The notes below the pieces were generated by a model. The model had not been told where the DNA came from, made no database searches, and saw only the letters and a program-made list of their open reading frames with translations. From contig CALNXK010000335.1 in the NCBI GenBank assembly GCA_942486035.1, forward strand, positions 180,001-244,000: a stretch of DNA of 64,000 nucleotides, written 5' to 3'. This document shows, piece by piece, positions 37,785 through 51,400 of the stretch. Made by a program: the position numbers and the translations under genes. Each line of letters opens with the position of its first letter. Position 1 is the stretch's first letter. Source of the stretch: Porites lobata. Lineage: Eukaryota; Cnidaria; Anthozoa; Scleractinia; Poritidae.

Positions 37785-38010
37785 ATTTCCTTAAAGGAAA
37801 TCCAAGACAGTCTTGGATTCTGGATTCCACGCTGTGAATTCCGGATTCCAGGTACTGGATTCCAGTTTTTGTCAGTGGAACTTAAATTCTGGATTCCAAT
37901 CGTTAGTGGAATTCCGGACTCCTTGAGCTGTATTCCGGATTCCAAAGCCCAGGATTTCAGATTCCACCAACAAAACTTCCCGGATTCTGAAATCCTAATT
38001 CCCTTACATG
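37785..38010 (+). repeat. GGATTCC-rich degenerate repeat
   Basis: The hexamer-like unit GGATTCC or TGGATTCCA recurs about a dozen times with varied spacing (ATTCCGGATTCCAGG, CTGGATTCCAG), in mixed orientation. No coding frame or clear termini. Confidence 0.7.
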
Positions 38011-38313
38011 GGGTGATTAGTATTTTGCTTCATTATTGCTTATTCTGAATAACATGAGTAACAGTATTACTGTGCTAACACACATATTGGTGCCAGTATG
38101 CTGATATTGCAGAATGAAGCGGTTAGTTTCTTGTACAACGCCTATGTGGCCGCATATAAAAATACCCTTCTTACTTGCTGTTTTAAATATTACAAAATTG
38201 GTGCAGTATAGGCTAAAAAGAGCCTACGGGCGATAAGGACTCTTAAAGGTTGGGTATTACGGGACAGTGTATTCCTGTATCTTTCCAGCTTCTTAAACTA
38301 AAACGTCATCGAC

Positions 38314-38674
38314 CTCAATAGACCTTTTTACCGATACGGCGGCCATATTGAATTTATTAGATTTAAGGAGTATTATGGGATGCCCAGGGGCACTCGCTCA
38401 GTATTTACACGCGCTTTTCGGGCAAGAAGAGAACTTCAATGTATATTTCTAGGGAAAAAGGCGATCGTTATTACATCCAAAGACGGCGCAACGATCTTTT
38501 TTTCTCATTACAATCTTTTTCTAGGAAAACTTAAAGAAAAATTGGCCCGAAAAGCGCGCGTAAATACTAATGCAAGTATATGAGATCGTGCTCATCCCCC
38601 CTGGGCATCTCATAATACTCCTTAAATCCAATTAATTCAATATGGCCGCCGTATCGGTAGAAAGGTCTATTGAG
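38314..38674. mobile_element. MITE with long inverted arms (361 bp)
   Basis: Left arm CTCAATAGACC...CCGATACGGCGGCCAT and right arm ATGGCCGCCGTATCGG...GGTCTATTGAG are inverted copies; similarity continues inward through AAGGAGTATTATGGGATGCCC. No duplication is obvious. Confidence 0.8.
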
Positions 38675-39139
38675 CAAACACATATGGAGTATTTGCTGAA
38701 GGTGGTTTAGATTCCATGGCCCGATTTAGCTTATCTTTCTATGATTATATACCCAAGTTAACTAATGTAACCAACAATTTACATGGCAATGATTTCAGTG
38801 TTTTGTTATCCTTTCTTCAGAACCCTCACGGTTCGCTTTATTATTATTTCTCATACTGTTATCAATCACAATAAGAGCGACTTTTCGAAAATATCGGTCT
38901 GTATAACTTTAACCAAGAGAGGATAAAGGGCTTGATTTCGCTCATTTTTGCTCATCGATAATTAACAGGTAACCAACCAGGATATACTCAGTTCCTCCAA
39001 ATACCGCGTTCTTTCGTTAAAATTCGATTAGATTCATTTTGCATGACGATCGGATAACAAAATCTACTTCCTGTGAAGGGGAATTTAAGGCAAATTCCAT
39101 CGTCTCCGTAGTCAAACTATGACAAAATGGAAGTCCTTA

Positions 39140-39718
39140 TCATACATGTGCAAAAAGAGGGTTGCATGCAACCATATCTTATCAAGCATTTTACAACAGG
39201 GCTCCGGCTGGTATAAATTCTCTATTTATTAAACATTCTCCATTAAGAAATCTCAGGGACAGTCTGAAACTATACGTGCGTTGCCCTAAAAGTGACTTCC
39301 TTCGATCTTCCTTCTCTCATCGTGCGTCTATTTTATGGAATAACTTACCCATGTACTTAAAGAGCAAACCCAATATTGGTTCTTTTAAATCTGCTCTTAA
39401 AGAAAAATCTGACATCTTAGATAAAATAACATTTAATGGTTTACAGGGAATAAATAAAGATATTGTAAATTATATATATTAAGGCATTTTTTTTTTTTAC
39501 TATTTTTATTTTTTAACTCCACAGTCAATTAACTGTTGTTTATCTCGCTAAGTATTTTTTATTTTTCTTTACTCATTGTAGATAATTCATTGGTTTGTTA
39601 ATATTATTATTTACTTTTTTGTAGATACTTTTTATAGTTTGTAGGTCCACATCAGCTCTTTAGCTGCCTTTTTTTACTGACCTACGTGACAAATAAAGTA
39701 TGTATGTATGTATGTACG
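39140..39718 (+). pseudogene. 3' end of a LINE
   Basis: About 106 codons (39162-39482) read LRNLRDSLKLYVRCPKSDF and HRASILWNNLPMYLKSK, the classic C-terminal tail of CR1/L2-like RT proteins (the WN.LP block), ending at a stop. An AT-rich 3' UTR with AATAAAG and a TATG repeat tail follows. Upstream RT is absent, so it is a short 5'-truncated copy. Confidence 0.8.
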
Positions 39719-40204
39719 ACTTTCCAGACTATAGGCAACACCAAAAATCGTGCTTTAATTAATTGAGCGTTTATCGTGCATAACAGATCGTGCTTTTATT
39801 TTGCCTGATGAGGTCTTACCTTTCTTTAAGGAATATGAAAGTGAATAAAAATTTAATAACCTTAAATAGATCGAGGCAAGGCATGTATTATGCTACAGGT
39901 GTATTCACAAACCATATATTGTGCTACAGGTGAAGTCAAAATGCCGTGTTTTGTGATACAGGTGTAGTATTTTTAAAGTCCCTCTGCACTCGCGCTAAAA
40001 TGATGCTTTCATCGTGCTTAAATTCCTGTAAAATTTGTGAATGGTCGCTGAAATAATTGCTGGCCCAATAACCGAAATAATAAATAACCGCATATTGAGA
40101 AATCCTATTTTCCATCGCTTTGGAAAAAAGGCAAGGATAAGCCCCTCCTTATCAAAAGTCATGCTGATGATAGGACTATTTATAACAGCCGCCGCCTTGA
40201 TGAC

Positions 40205-41400
40205 CTCTCTCAAAAACTGAAGATCTCAACTGTGTGCTCAATGCCCTCAGCTCTTGGTCTAGTCTGACTCTCACCTAGCATTTAACTCCACCAAGACCAA
40301 GACAATCGTCCTGTCCACCAGCCAGATGTCTCGTGTTCACTCCCTTGGACTATTCATTCCCTCCTTGAGGATATCCAGTAGATCACTTGAGCGTGTCAAT
40401 CTAACCAAGCTCCTCGGGATTCATTTCAGTGAACATTTATCTTGGGAAGACTGCATGTTCACAAATTGTCGAAAGTCCTGCCACAGTGCGCCTGGCATTT
40501 TACGGAAAATTAAAAACTTTACAAGAAATACTTATCTCGCGGTAACCCTTGCGAAACTCAAGTTAAGCCCTGTCCGGTTAGGAACTGGATGGGTAACGAA
40601 TATCGTCTTGAGGGTCCCTACTTGTTCTTTCTTTCTTTCTTTCTTATTTCCGTATTGTCCAAACTGAAACGCACTTTGGAGAAACATAAACAAATTCGTC
40701 TGAGAAGTGAGACGTACCGACAATTGCTCTTTTGTCTCGATTTTCGATCGCTCGTATCTTGAAGCTATTAGCCCAAATTTCTTCAATATTTTCTGTTAAG
40801 TACTTCTCTAATAAATATTTCTAGCCAGGATCATTTCTTGACGGCAAAACAGGCCCAAAAACAGTGAAAACAACAAACCAAGGCACCTGGGCGTCACAAA
40901 TCGATGACGTCACTGTGACTACCAACCCGATATAAAGTCAACTCGTGCTTCTGTCTCGCTTTGCAATCCATGCACGTTCGACGCGCGATGCGAATTTCGT
41001 CAAAATTATTACCTCTATCCGCTCGCGTGGAACAGACTCTAAGCGCAAAAAAACCTAATTGAATCATAAGTCGCATCTAAAATAGACTAATGTGACACTG
41101 TCTTTTATCCACTTCCTGATTTTCTCTTGAATTACAATTTGCTGCAACTAGTTATGTCACTGGACGTTATGTTAGAGACATATATGTTTTAAAAATAGTT
41201 TCGTTTCCAATGAAGGAAAGGATAAATTTTCATTTACTTAAACTTGTTTTCAAGGCTTTATATTCTGACGCCTGGCCATCTTACCTCAAGATCAATGAGG
41301 TTGCCCATACAGGGCTGCTACGTTCTAAATGCCGCGAAAAGATTCACACTGTAGCAGTACTACACGAACAGATGTTAACAGTCGCTTTTTATGACTAAAT
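40205..41400 (+). pseudogene. Degenerate LINE reverse transcriptase pieces
   Basis: The segment 40205-40560 encodes, in shifting frames, FNSTKTKTIVLSTSQMSR and LTKLLGIHFSEHLSWEDC, the post-YADD part of an RT. The segment 41130-41300 encodes HLLKLVFKALYSDAWPSYL, the C-terminal part. About 500 bp of unrelated sequence with a CTTT repeat separates them. Many frameshifts; probably one old copy with an insertion. Confidence 0.65.
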
Positions 41401-43032
41401 ATGACCAACAGCCTAAGAAAAAAGTCGTATTCTGAAAATACAGAATTTAACTGTTGGTTAGTTGTTATTGTTGTCCCTTATGACGATCCATTGAGTGTGC
41501 AAGAGACAACAATTGCAAACCGGGGAAACATTTTTGGAAATTACTTCAGTCTATATCTCTCTATATGCCGCCTGACTACTGTATTGTACATTGCTTTCTC
41601 CTTTGCGAAGTTAACAGAAACTTTTGTTCATAAAAAAGACTAAAACTCTTCGCCCAAGCAATTGCCGAACGTTGCACTGAATGGTTTGCTTTCTGGCGTT
41701 TGCTTTCAAACCGGCGGTCTTAAATTCTTGATAAGCTGGAAGGTCTGGTTTTCTCTGGGGATGCCAAAATTGATTTGTATACCTTTTCATCACATAATAT
41801 GATTTCGAAACCCATTAAGCTGACGGGCGTTCTGGCTTAAGTTTGCTGCTCTGACTCGAAAGCGTCGAAAGCGTTTGTATGATGTGGAAAACTTTACCAA
41901 TAAAATTGTTTGGATGAGGCTCTTAGCTTTTGGGAGCCACGTGACCAGCCGCAACCGGGGTTCTTTCTCGAAGCAAGAGAGAAAACCCTGGGAACGAGGT
42001 TATTTTTGCGAGACCTGCCGATCGGATTTGTCAAGTATTTTAAAGATTAATCTTATTTTGCTGCTCTTACACTATAAGGAGTTGCAGACCTGTCCCTTTA
42101 TGGCTACGAAAGCCATTTAGCCCAAAAAGTTATTCTCTTGATTCCATAAATGCAAAAGCAAACTTTAATAGAAGGGTACTCTTATTGTTTGCACGTCAGT
42201 TCAAAACTATTCTTTATATAGTGTGCCGTATTTTGCCTCTTATATTGATGTTAACTGCTTGCCTTTGCGGCAAATGTGCAATAATTTATGTGCTTTGTAG
42301 GTCACCTAATATGACCATATGGAGGGACAAAAACGCCGTCACACTTATAATATGTATACATTATGCCAAACGGACGCTGTTTCCAGATAAATTACCTAAC
42401 TTTCGATCATTTTTTTCGTGACGAGAAATTCAACGCTTGTTATCTCAGCATCTGCGTGCAGCACTTAACCTTCTTTTAGGAACCAACAGTTTAGTCTTAT
42501 AGTATCTATACAATTAGTCCATGCATTTCCATTCAGTTTCTTATCATTGTTTTGTTCTATTATTCTTCATATAACCGCCATGCAGGGATTGATTAGTACA
42601 TGAGCACGCTGTATCCATTACGGCACAATATGCAGTTTGATTTAGTCTATAATTTTGTGCATGAAACAATGTTCAGTGTCAAATACTGCTAAATATTAAA
42701 CATATTTGAAACTATATGCTGACTTCAAGTGGACAAAGTCGACAATTAGTGAATGGTTTTGCAAACCGAGTAGAACGTCAAAAAGCCATTTCTGATAACG
42801 CGTACGGATTTTAGGAAGACAGGTCTGAAAACGGGTGTTAAAAAGGACATACGAAACAGGCTCACGATTTGGAGAATCGTGCAGCACACCCCAATACGAA
42901 TTCCGAGGATTACGCCCCCTCGATACCAATGGGCAACTGAGTAAGTTTTATTATAGGTTTGTTACTGAATGTTTCTATGGCTGCCTTGTTTTTGTAGAAT
43001 GAAACGTCATTGTGGAGCAATTGCTGAGCGTC
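41401..43032. other. No supported gene
   Basis: Short frames only. A 77-codon minus frame at 42696-42929 lacks a recognisable motif. Confidence 0.45.
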
Positions 43033-43508
43033 TTTTTTTTTTTTTTTTTTAAATATAAAAACCCCCGCAGGGGTGTTTTATTGAAAAACCAACTCCACCG
43101 TATTTACAAAGAGAGAAAAAGGAAGAAAAAGAAACAAACTCAACACTAGCTATTCACAAGATTTCCGGGAATTATCTACAAGGTTTCCGGGAATTCATGC
43201 AAATTAAGTTAAATGAGGCGGCGATATGCAAGATTCCAGGAAAAGTTAGCGCGGCTTCCGGTGAGTAATGGCAATGAAGTTAAGCTAAGTTAAGTTGACT
43301 AGAGCGGCTATATACAAGACTCCAGGAAATATTTACAAGCAAATTAAACAAACTAAAGCGACTATGTACAGGAAATATTTACAGGCGTTCAACTAAATGT
43401 TCATAGGCGAAAAAGCAGTCTAAAATTAAAAGCGGCTGTGTACAGAGATATCTAGGAGCAGCTAAATAAAGCGAACTAAAATTAAAAGCGGCTATGTACA
43501 ATAAAGGC

Positions 43509-46500
43509 TTATGAACAGTAAGGGAAAAAAGAAATAGAGCGAGTATCAGAAATCTTACAGAGAACGCTACCAGTAGACCAGAAATTTTCTTTTTCGTCTT
43601 GCTTTGCACCTAAAATGCGACAGGAAATATCTTTTTTTATCAGGTTAACGATTTGATTAACATTCAAAACAGAATTTCGAAAGGTTGCAAGGTTCCTAGT
43701 TTGCCAAATCCAAAATAAAACTGTAGCGATCACGTAACAATAAAGCGAAAAAGAAGGCGAAGAAGCATGAGACGAGAAAGGAAAGAAAATACAAGAAGAG
43801 TTAACAGAGAAAGGGGAACTAGAAAGGCGAGACAGATAAGGCGTAAAATACCTCCACACAGCGCGCACGCGAGGACAGAAAAGAAAACAATGTTCAATTG
43901 TTTCAACTTGGGAACACAAAGCACACTTATCTGATTTGACTTTGTATCCCCAAGTTTTCAAAGCATATCGGACTTTAATAGCACGGTGAATTATAAGCCA
44001 CAGTAAGTCCGTTTTCTTATTCTCAATCAACTTAAGCCGAGACTTGCGCCAAACCGCGGCCCACCGGTTCATCGGCCTCTTAAGCGAGGCAGCCCAGAAA
44101 CCGGAGGAACGCGGAGAGGCGCTCGGAAGATCTAAAAGAAGACTATACAAATTCTTACAAGAAAAATCAGCCGGCAAAGAGCCGTGCTTACTACGTAGGG
44201 AAGATAACAAAGATAGACAGTTACGATAAAAAGCAGACGGCTCGGAAGACAAAGGAGTTGAGCGAGAAGAAAAATCAAAGCTAGGGTCAAGATTAGAAAA
44301 ACGATTTCCAAAAAAGTAACGAGCTAAGAAGTGCCATTTGCATGTGCCGAATCCCTCCCGATACCCAGAGAGACTCGACAAACGCAAACTTGAACACTTG
44401 GTTTCAAAATCAACGATATTCAGGCCCCCACGCGCGATGGGGGCCACGCAACGCGCTCGGCTTACAGTTTCAGACTTCGATTTCCAGATAAAAGGCCAAA
44501 CACCTCTCTTGTATTCAATAGAAACCCATTTTGGGGGGGGCAGCACTTTGGCAACATGCCAAAATCTGCTGGCCCCGAGGACGTTTAAAATCATGCCTCT
44601 GCCTAAAAAAGAAAGATCTCTTTGCGACCATAGCCCTAAAGTCTTTTTTAACTTATCTAATTTCGATTGCCAGTTTTCTTTATCAACAGCAACTAATCCG
44701 TTTGAAAAATAAACACCTAAAATTCTAAGTTTATTAACCCATTGTAAACCGAAGGGGGAGGCGCCATTAGCTCTCCACCTACCCAGCCACATCGCCTCGG
44801 ACTTGGTGGTGTTGAGCTTGGCCCCAGACTCCCTCTCGTACCTGTTCACAGTCTCTAGAAGGTGACAGAGAGATCTCTCATTCTTCACGAAATTAGTGGC
44901 ATCATCGGCGTATTGCGATATCTTAAATTGAAGGCCACCTGCTCCGGGGAGCAGGAAGCCTTCAATCGCAGGATTTTTACGAATTTGATTTGCTAGGACT
45001 TCAGAAGTAAGGACATAGAGGAGGGGGGAGAGAGGCCATCCCTGTCTAACCCCCCTCCCTAAGAAAACAGGAGTAGAAAGCGTGCCGTTACAAATGATCC
45101 GCGAAAAAACATTAGAATAAAAAATAGAAACCCAGCGACAAAAAGGACGGACCAAAACCAAACTTAGTTAACACTCTCATGAGGAACTCATGATCAACTC
45201 TATCAAAGGCTTTCATTTGATCAAGTGTAACTAAAATTCCGGTCTCATCAGTTTTATTAATCATGTCTAGGGTATCACGGATCAAGTGTAAATTTGAAAA
45301 ATTGATCTACCTACTACACTACAAGTTTGATCGGAATGAACAATTGATGGCATAACTTGTTTCAGACGATCTGTAATTATTTTGGACGCTAATTTATAGT
45401 CACAATTAAGAAGCGAGATAGGCCGCCAATTTTTAGCTAAACGTTTATCATCCTTTTTATAGATAAGGCGCAAAAGGGCTTCGCGCTGGCTCGTACAAAG
45501 AGCACCAACCCGAAAGCAGTCGTTTAAAACAGAAAGTAGAGGATCGCATAACAATTCCCAGAAAGCAGAATAAAATTCGATAGGAAGGCCGTCAGAACCG
45601 GGCGATTTACCGGTCTGAAGGCCTTTCAAAGCGGCAAAAAGCTCATCTTTTGTGAATAATCCTTCACATTGTTCTCGCTCCGCGTCGGACAAAGAAAGGT
45701 CAAGATCATCTATGATTTCAGTCTGAATTTGCATGTTAAGGGAATCCTTAGAGAATAAAGCTTTGTAAAAGTCAACTAAAATGAGCTCAATGTCATTATG
45801 CAAAAATTTTTCTTCGCCGGATTCATCCAAAAGAGACTCAAAAATATTTTTCTCCGCGCGTTTACGTTCGAGGCGGAAAAAGAACCGAGTAGGTTTCGCG
45901 CCCTCCTCGAACCAACGCGCTCGCGAGCGGATTTTCGCACCTTCGCACTTGTTGCTAATGACGGTTTCTAAGGCAGATTCAAGTTTGTTTACATTTGAAA
46001 TCTGGTCGCGATCGCCAAGGAAAACAGCCGATTTAGCCCTAAGTAAACGTTTAGTTAAAGAATTGCGTTCAGAAAGAAGTTGTTTGCGTTTTCGAGAGGA
46101 AAATTCAATACAAGTACGGCGGATCTGAAGTTTCAAATTATCCCACCAATCACTCAGCGAACCAAACAGAGAAATTTTCTCTTTCTCAGTAGTAATTAGA
46201 AGGGTCATAATATTAACAAAATCATCATCGGAAAGAAGAGAACAGTTAAACTTCCAAACACCGCTTCCGTGAGGCGAAACATTGACCAGAGAAATAAATA
46301 AATCAACAAAATCATGATCGGAAAGAGGACAAGGGAAACATTTATTTCCACGAAACGACTGAACGAGAGAGGAAGAAATATAGAAACGATCGAGGCGAGA
46401 AGCTTGGGAAAAATCCTTATTAGACCAAGTAAAAGAAATCGCTTTCGGATTCTTTTTACGGAAAATATCAACAAGGCAAAAATCGGACTTAAGGGCCGAC

Positions 46501-46995
46501 AAGCAGCGCTTGTCCGCGCCAAAGTCCGATTTAATATTCAAGCGGTCGAGATCAGAATCAATACAATTGAAGTCGCCGCCTAAAATTAAATCACCGGGCG
46601 ACAGAAAAAAAGGTATGTAGACGGTTAAAAAATAATTTACGGTCAGACACGGTGTTTGGAGCGTAAAGGCAAATAACGTTAAACTTAAAAGAGTTATAAT
46701 TAACGAGGAGACTTAAAATTCTGCCATCAGTGTCGTGGACGTAGCGGATAATATTCCCAGAAAAATTAGGAGAGATAAAAATCGCTACACCAGCTGATTT
46801 ACCTATCCCAAAGGACCAAAAACATTGGCCCTTAAAATTCTTCTCAACGAGATCAGCTTGAGTTTTACAGGAAATATGTGTTTCCTGTAGGAGAAAAATA
46901 TCGTAATCAAGATTCTCATTTAACTCGTGAAGGAAAATATCACGTTTACGGGCAGTACCAAGCCCACGAATATTGATGGACAGAATTTTAAAGGG
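43509..46995 (-). pseudogene. Tx1-like LINE ORF2: endonuclease and reverse transcriptase, frameshifted
   Basis: The frame opens near 46995 with KILSINIRGLGTARKR and LLQETHIS, the start of an AP-like endonuclease, continues to LGGDFNCIDSD and SRLDRFYIS, then enters the RT with KSPGSDGLPIEFY, NWRPISLLNCDYK, FLGRGVRQGWPLSPLLYVL and the catalytic QYADDATNF. The C-terminus has KCALCSQVETIEHCFLFCP, a Cys/His cluster. Breaks occur near 46605 (a T run) and near 45290 (within the RT between GRSIFQ and the next block), where the frame changes. The start codon is unclear. The endonuclease and YADD residues are present, so only the frameshifts disable it. Confidence 0.85.
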
Positions 46996-47024
46996 GTCCG
47001 AAAGTAAATTACAATTAAATTAAA

Positions 47025-48340
47025 TTAATAAGACCTGCTTTTAGACTTCCGGCGAACGATAATCCAGCCATCCTCATCATCGGAGCTAGAGTGAGATTCC
47101 TCATCGTGATGGCGGTGAGAGGAGCGATCACGAGCAGAGCGGTCACGATCGCGATCGCGCTCACGCTCGCGATCACCCCTTTCTTCCCTCTTCTTATCCT
47201 CTCTTCTGTCCTCCCGTCGTTCTCCTCGTTTGCCGTCCCGTCTTTCATCACGTCTGCCGTCTCTTCTACACTCGTAGTCGTGGTAGTCCCGGTGACTCGC
47301 CTTGCGTTCCTTCTCCTCTCTCTTTCCCCGATCAGACTCCTCGCGCGGTCACGTTCTTCTTTCTTCGCGCGCTCCTCGCGTCTTGCGCGCTCAGCACGTG
47401 CTTTTTCCTCCGCTCGGTTCTTCTCTTCTTCTCTTCCTCCGCTTGCTTGGCTACTTCGGCTTCTTTTCCTTTTTCTGCTGCTTTAGCGTAACTGACAGCT
47501 GGCGCTTCCGCCATAGAAATGTTGGAGCTATAATAAATAAAAGGACAACGTCGTGGTTGAGTGTGTTTCCGCGAGGCAAACTCTACAGAGAGGCGGTAGC
47601 GGGCATTCATCGGATCGATGCCCAGATTGCTCGCAATTAAAGCACCGTTGCGAAGAACAAGCCGCCGCTAAATGACCTTCTGCACCACACTTTCTACAGG
47701 TCTTCGGTTGAGAGGGGTACCAAAATCTCGCAAATTCTCCTGCAATAAAGGCTTGGGAAGGGATAGGCTTATCAATAATCATTCGAGCCGTACGAACGCC
47801 ATTGAAGATACGCTCCGCGAGTCGGTCGCATCGGAAAGAGTAAACCTTCCCGTAATGAGAAAGGCGGCCGATAACAACGGAATCGGGTAGCTCGACAGGG
47901 AGCTCGTACACCTTCACAATAGAAACGCGATTCTCACAATCACCGAGGAAGACCATACATCCCGCAATCTTGACGTTTGGTTGGTTAAGGGCATCATCCC
48001 TGGCAACTTTAGAATTGAAACTGACAATCCACGTGTTGTTGCTTGCCTTCCGTTGAATCGAGACAATATTGTCAATGTCAATTCCAGCCTTGTCGAAGCC
48101 GACCACAATGTCCTGACTTGTTACGACAGTGTCGACCGAAAAACACACCGAACACTCCTTCTTTATACGGGCTTGAGACCCAGCAAATTTCCATGAATTG
48201 AACGAAACGGTCTGAAACTTGTGTCCGGCATGTTGCAAAGCTTGCATAATATCCGGCAGTTCCGGGGGGGCATGATCAGAATTATCCGGGGGGGGGGACT
48301 CGTAGAAGGTCTTGAAAACAACTCCGTGTGGAATATTCAT
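47025..48340 (-). pseudogene. Tx1-like LINE ORF1: RNA-binding protein with CCHC fingers, frameshifted
   Basis: Starting at an ATG at 48340 (MNIPHGVVF), the protein has an RRM-like central part and then CRKCGAEGHLAAAC, CFNCEQSGHRSDEC and CRVC, zinc knuckles typical of LINE ORF1 proteins that coat the RNA. The frame breaks at about 47535, after ETHSTTT. It resumes as a long Arg/Glu/Asp-rich tail (RDRERERDRDRDRSARDR type, about 47330-47040) ending in WIIVRRKSKS before a stop at 47025. A longer upstream frame to 48454 exists but looks like 5' UTR. Confidence 0.75.
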
Positions 48341-48463
48341 ACTGCGGTCTCGCGGTATTGACACTGAATGGGAAGCCAGCCAGGAATTCCTGCCACCCCT
48401 GACACAATTAATCACAAAGTGTAAAAGAAGAACAAAAATCACCAGAAAGATCAAGAGATCTAA

Positions 48464-51400
48464 ACAAAGTCATTGTTACTACCCCCAACTCGGTTGCCAC
48501 AGATGGTCTCGTTCTCGCCGGCGGCTGGTGACGTGGAAGCAAATCCCGGTCCTGATGACGCAAACATGAACTGGAAGGAAAAGGTCAGTGCAAAATATTC
48601 AAGTCAAGAAGAGTTGTTTAACATGCAATAAAACTATACGGCTAAACCAAAAGGAATTGACATGCAATCTATATTCTGGATCTTTTCATTACAAATGCGA
48701 AGCGGGAAAATTGAAATTAGATGTTAACCTTTGGAATTGCACTCGATGTGAACTTCCGCCGCTATCTGATTCCTTTTTTGACTCGGATACAGAGCTTAGT
48801 ACTTCTATTAAAATAGAAGTACTAAGAGAAGCAGCCAATATGACGAACTCATGATCAAAGACAACGATATCGACTCTTTGGACAGGTATCAATGGAAGAT
48901 AAGTGGCTACTATAAGTTCAATATCAAGATCGGTTACTTAAACATTAACAGCGTATAGTTAACAAAATCGATGAGGTGAAAGAGTTGCTAAATAGAAATA
49001 TGTTTGATATTTTGTTTCTAGCCGAAAACAAAGATCGACAGTACTGTTTCTTCGCGCTTGGTTTCACACCCAGGTTTTCGCACTATTCGCAAAGATCGTA
49101 AGAAGGGGGCTGGAGGTCTGCTTGCCTATATCAGGAATGACCCCTCGGCGTATCGACACTTAAAACTAGAAAGTAGCGATATTGAATCCATTTGTTTGGA
49201 TGCCACGGATTCTAATAACAGTCGCTTTATAGTGTGTGCTTTTTATAGAAGTCCAACTAAGTGCAAGGAATCTGATTTTCTCGCCTCCCTATCACAGCTG
49301 CCGAAAATATTTATAACACCAGAAAGGAGCTGGTTTTACTCAGGAGGCTTCAGTATGGACATGTATGAGAATAAAGATGAAGGCTGTAATTTCCTGACAT
49401 AAGGCTGGTTGACTTTTGTAATCGATTCTGTCTCTCAAACCGAATCAGTGAACCGAAAAGAGTAACTAAATCATCTAAATTAAAAGTCTCATCGATGTTT
49501 TGTTAACTAGTCACGCGGAATGTTATGCTACAAGTGGTTCTTTACACCTTGGACCGAGCGATCACGACTTAATCTTTACAGTGCGAAAAATTAAGAATTC
49601 AAGGCCAAAGCCGCGCTTGATCGAGTTTAGGAGTATGAAGAATTTTAACTTGCCTGTCGTGACTTTTTGGCTGACTTAAAAAGGGTCTCATGGTCTTCGG
49701 CCTACACATTCGACAATGCTGATGACGTATGGGCTCACTGGCGAACGCTTTTCAAAAGATGTTCTTGACCAGCACGTGCCTCTAATATAAAGAAAAAGTG
49801 GATTCAGGGCGACCAGTTGGCAATATGGATATATCCTGATTTGTTTGCTGAGAAATTTCGCACCGCGAAACAAATTATTCTAGCGCCACAAGCGAAATCC
49901 TACATCTACTTCTTGGGATGATTACAAGCGGCAACGTAACAAGGTTACGTCGCTAAAGCGCAACGCTTTGAAAACGTTCTGCTGTGACGCTTCCTTAAGT
50001 ACTAAACATCCGGGCGAATTTTGGAGAAAAAGGAAGCCCCTTTTGCCAACTAGTTGTGGTAAAAACATACAAGGCGTCATCCTCGTTGAGGGCAGTAGTT
50101 TTAATTGTTTCCGACCCTGGGTATGTGGCCGAAGTCTTTAGTGATTACTTGGCTAATATTATTCAGTAAGAGCATAGATCTGACAAGGGATTAAGGCAAT
50201 AAGCAATCTACGTTCCTCAAGCGAGTTTAATTACTCCCCAGTCAGTACTTCATATATCCGTAACATTTTGGACCACCTCAATCCGAGAAAGCAGTTGGGG
50301 TAGACGGCATTTCACCACGAATCTTGCGCTTGGGATCCCCAGTTCTTGCCGAAAAGGTGACTAAGTTGATCAGCTTCTATATTCTGAATCGCTCATTGCC
50401 GTCTGAATGGACGCAAGCGCGCATTACTCCTGTCTTTAAACGGCGGATTGACACAGACAATAAACCATTAACTTCGCTATCGAAGGTGTTTGAGAAAGTT
50501 ATTTACGACCAAACTTGGAATGCATTTCATAACATTTTGTCCTCAAACTTATCTGGATTTATGAAAACTCATTCGTGCTGCACTGCTTTGCTAAAAATGA
50601 CGGAAGATTGGAGGAACAGTATTGATAACAAGGAAGCTGTAGCGGCAGTCGCTGTGGACTTTAGCAAAGCGTTTGACGCCGTAAACCACCGCCTTTTGCT
50701 TGTAAAGTTGAAGGCCTATGGCTTCTCTCCACATGCCTTCAAACTGATGTCCGCCTACCTGCTAGGTCGTCAACAATGTGTCAGATTAGAAGGCGTATGC
50801 TCTAACTTCAAAACAGTTAAATCTGGCGTTTCTCAAGGCTCACTATTGGGGCCGTTGCTGTTCAATATTTTCATTAATGACTTGAATTTCTGTGTTTCCA
50901 ATGTCTCATTGCGTCTGTACGCTGATGACACGACTGCCTACATGCATGTCAGATGTATCTCCCACCATTTTAGAATTTTCCTTCGACAAAGATCTACAGA
51001 CTCTTTCGTCGTGGTTTGAGTCTAACCATTTCACAGTGAACAGTACTCAGACTCAAGCATTATCTGTCGAACCCTGTGACTATCATCATTCTTTATTTCT
51101 TAATAATGCTAGAAAAGGATTTCTCCAATCTATTAAGTTTCTTGGAGTTACTCTAGACAATTAAGGACCTAGCCTATAAAGAACACATATCAGATCAACT
51201 AAAGAAAGCCTATGCGAAGGTCCCTTCGCTGAGAAGAATAAAGCGTTTTCTTCCTCATGATGCAATGATAAAAATTTATAAAGCATTTAGGTTACCTCAT
51301 TTAGAATACTGCAGTCCTCTATTTGTAGGCATACTAGGTACATTAATCGGGCACAACAAGTCAATGTCATACGACGAGGTGTTCACTACGGCTAGCATGA

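Larger units (their letters stand above)
43033..48460 (-). mobile_element. Near full-length Tx1/L1-clade-like LINE
   Basis: On the minus strand the order is ORF1 with CCHC fingers, ORF2 with endonuclease, RT and C-terminal Cys/His region, then a 3' UTR ending at an 18-base poly(A) (T43033-43050 on +). Just before the tail lie an AATAAA signal and a hairpin AACACCCCTGCGGGGGTT. Total 5.4 kb fits a full element. No target duplication is found: GAGCGTC left of the tail does not recur near 48.4 kb, so the 5' limit is uncertain. Several frameshifts make it non-functional as assembled. Confidence 0.8.

Noticed and set aside
37785..38010. CRISPR-like array
   Set aside because: Units are short, irregular and in both orientations; eukaryotic context.
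44338..44712. 124-codon plus-strand frame
   Set aside because: Antisense to the Tx1-like ORF2, which has clear RT motifs on the other strand.
45781..46583. Plus-strand frames of 89-115 codons
   Set aside because: Opposite strand of the endonuclease region; no motif.
47091..47486. 131-codon hydrophobic-looking plus-strand frame
   Set aside because: Shadow of the Arg/Glu/Asp-rich ORF1 tail on the minus strand.
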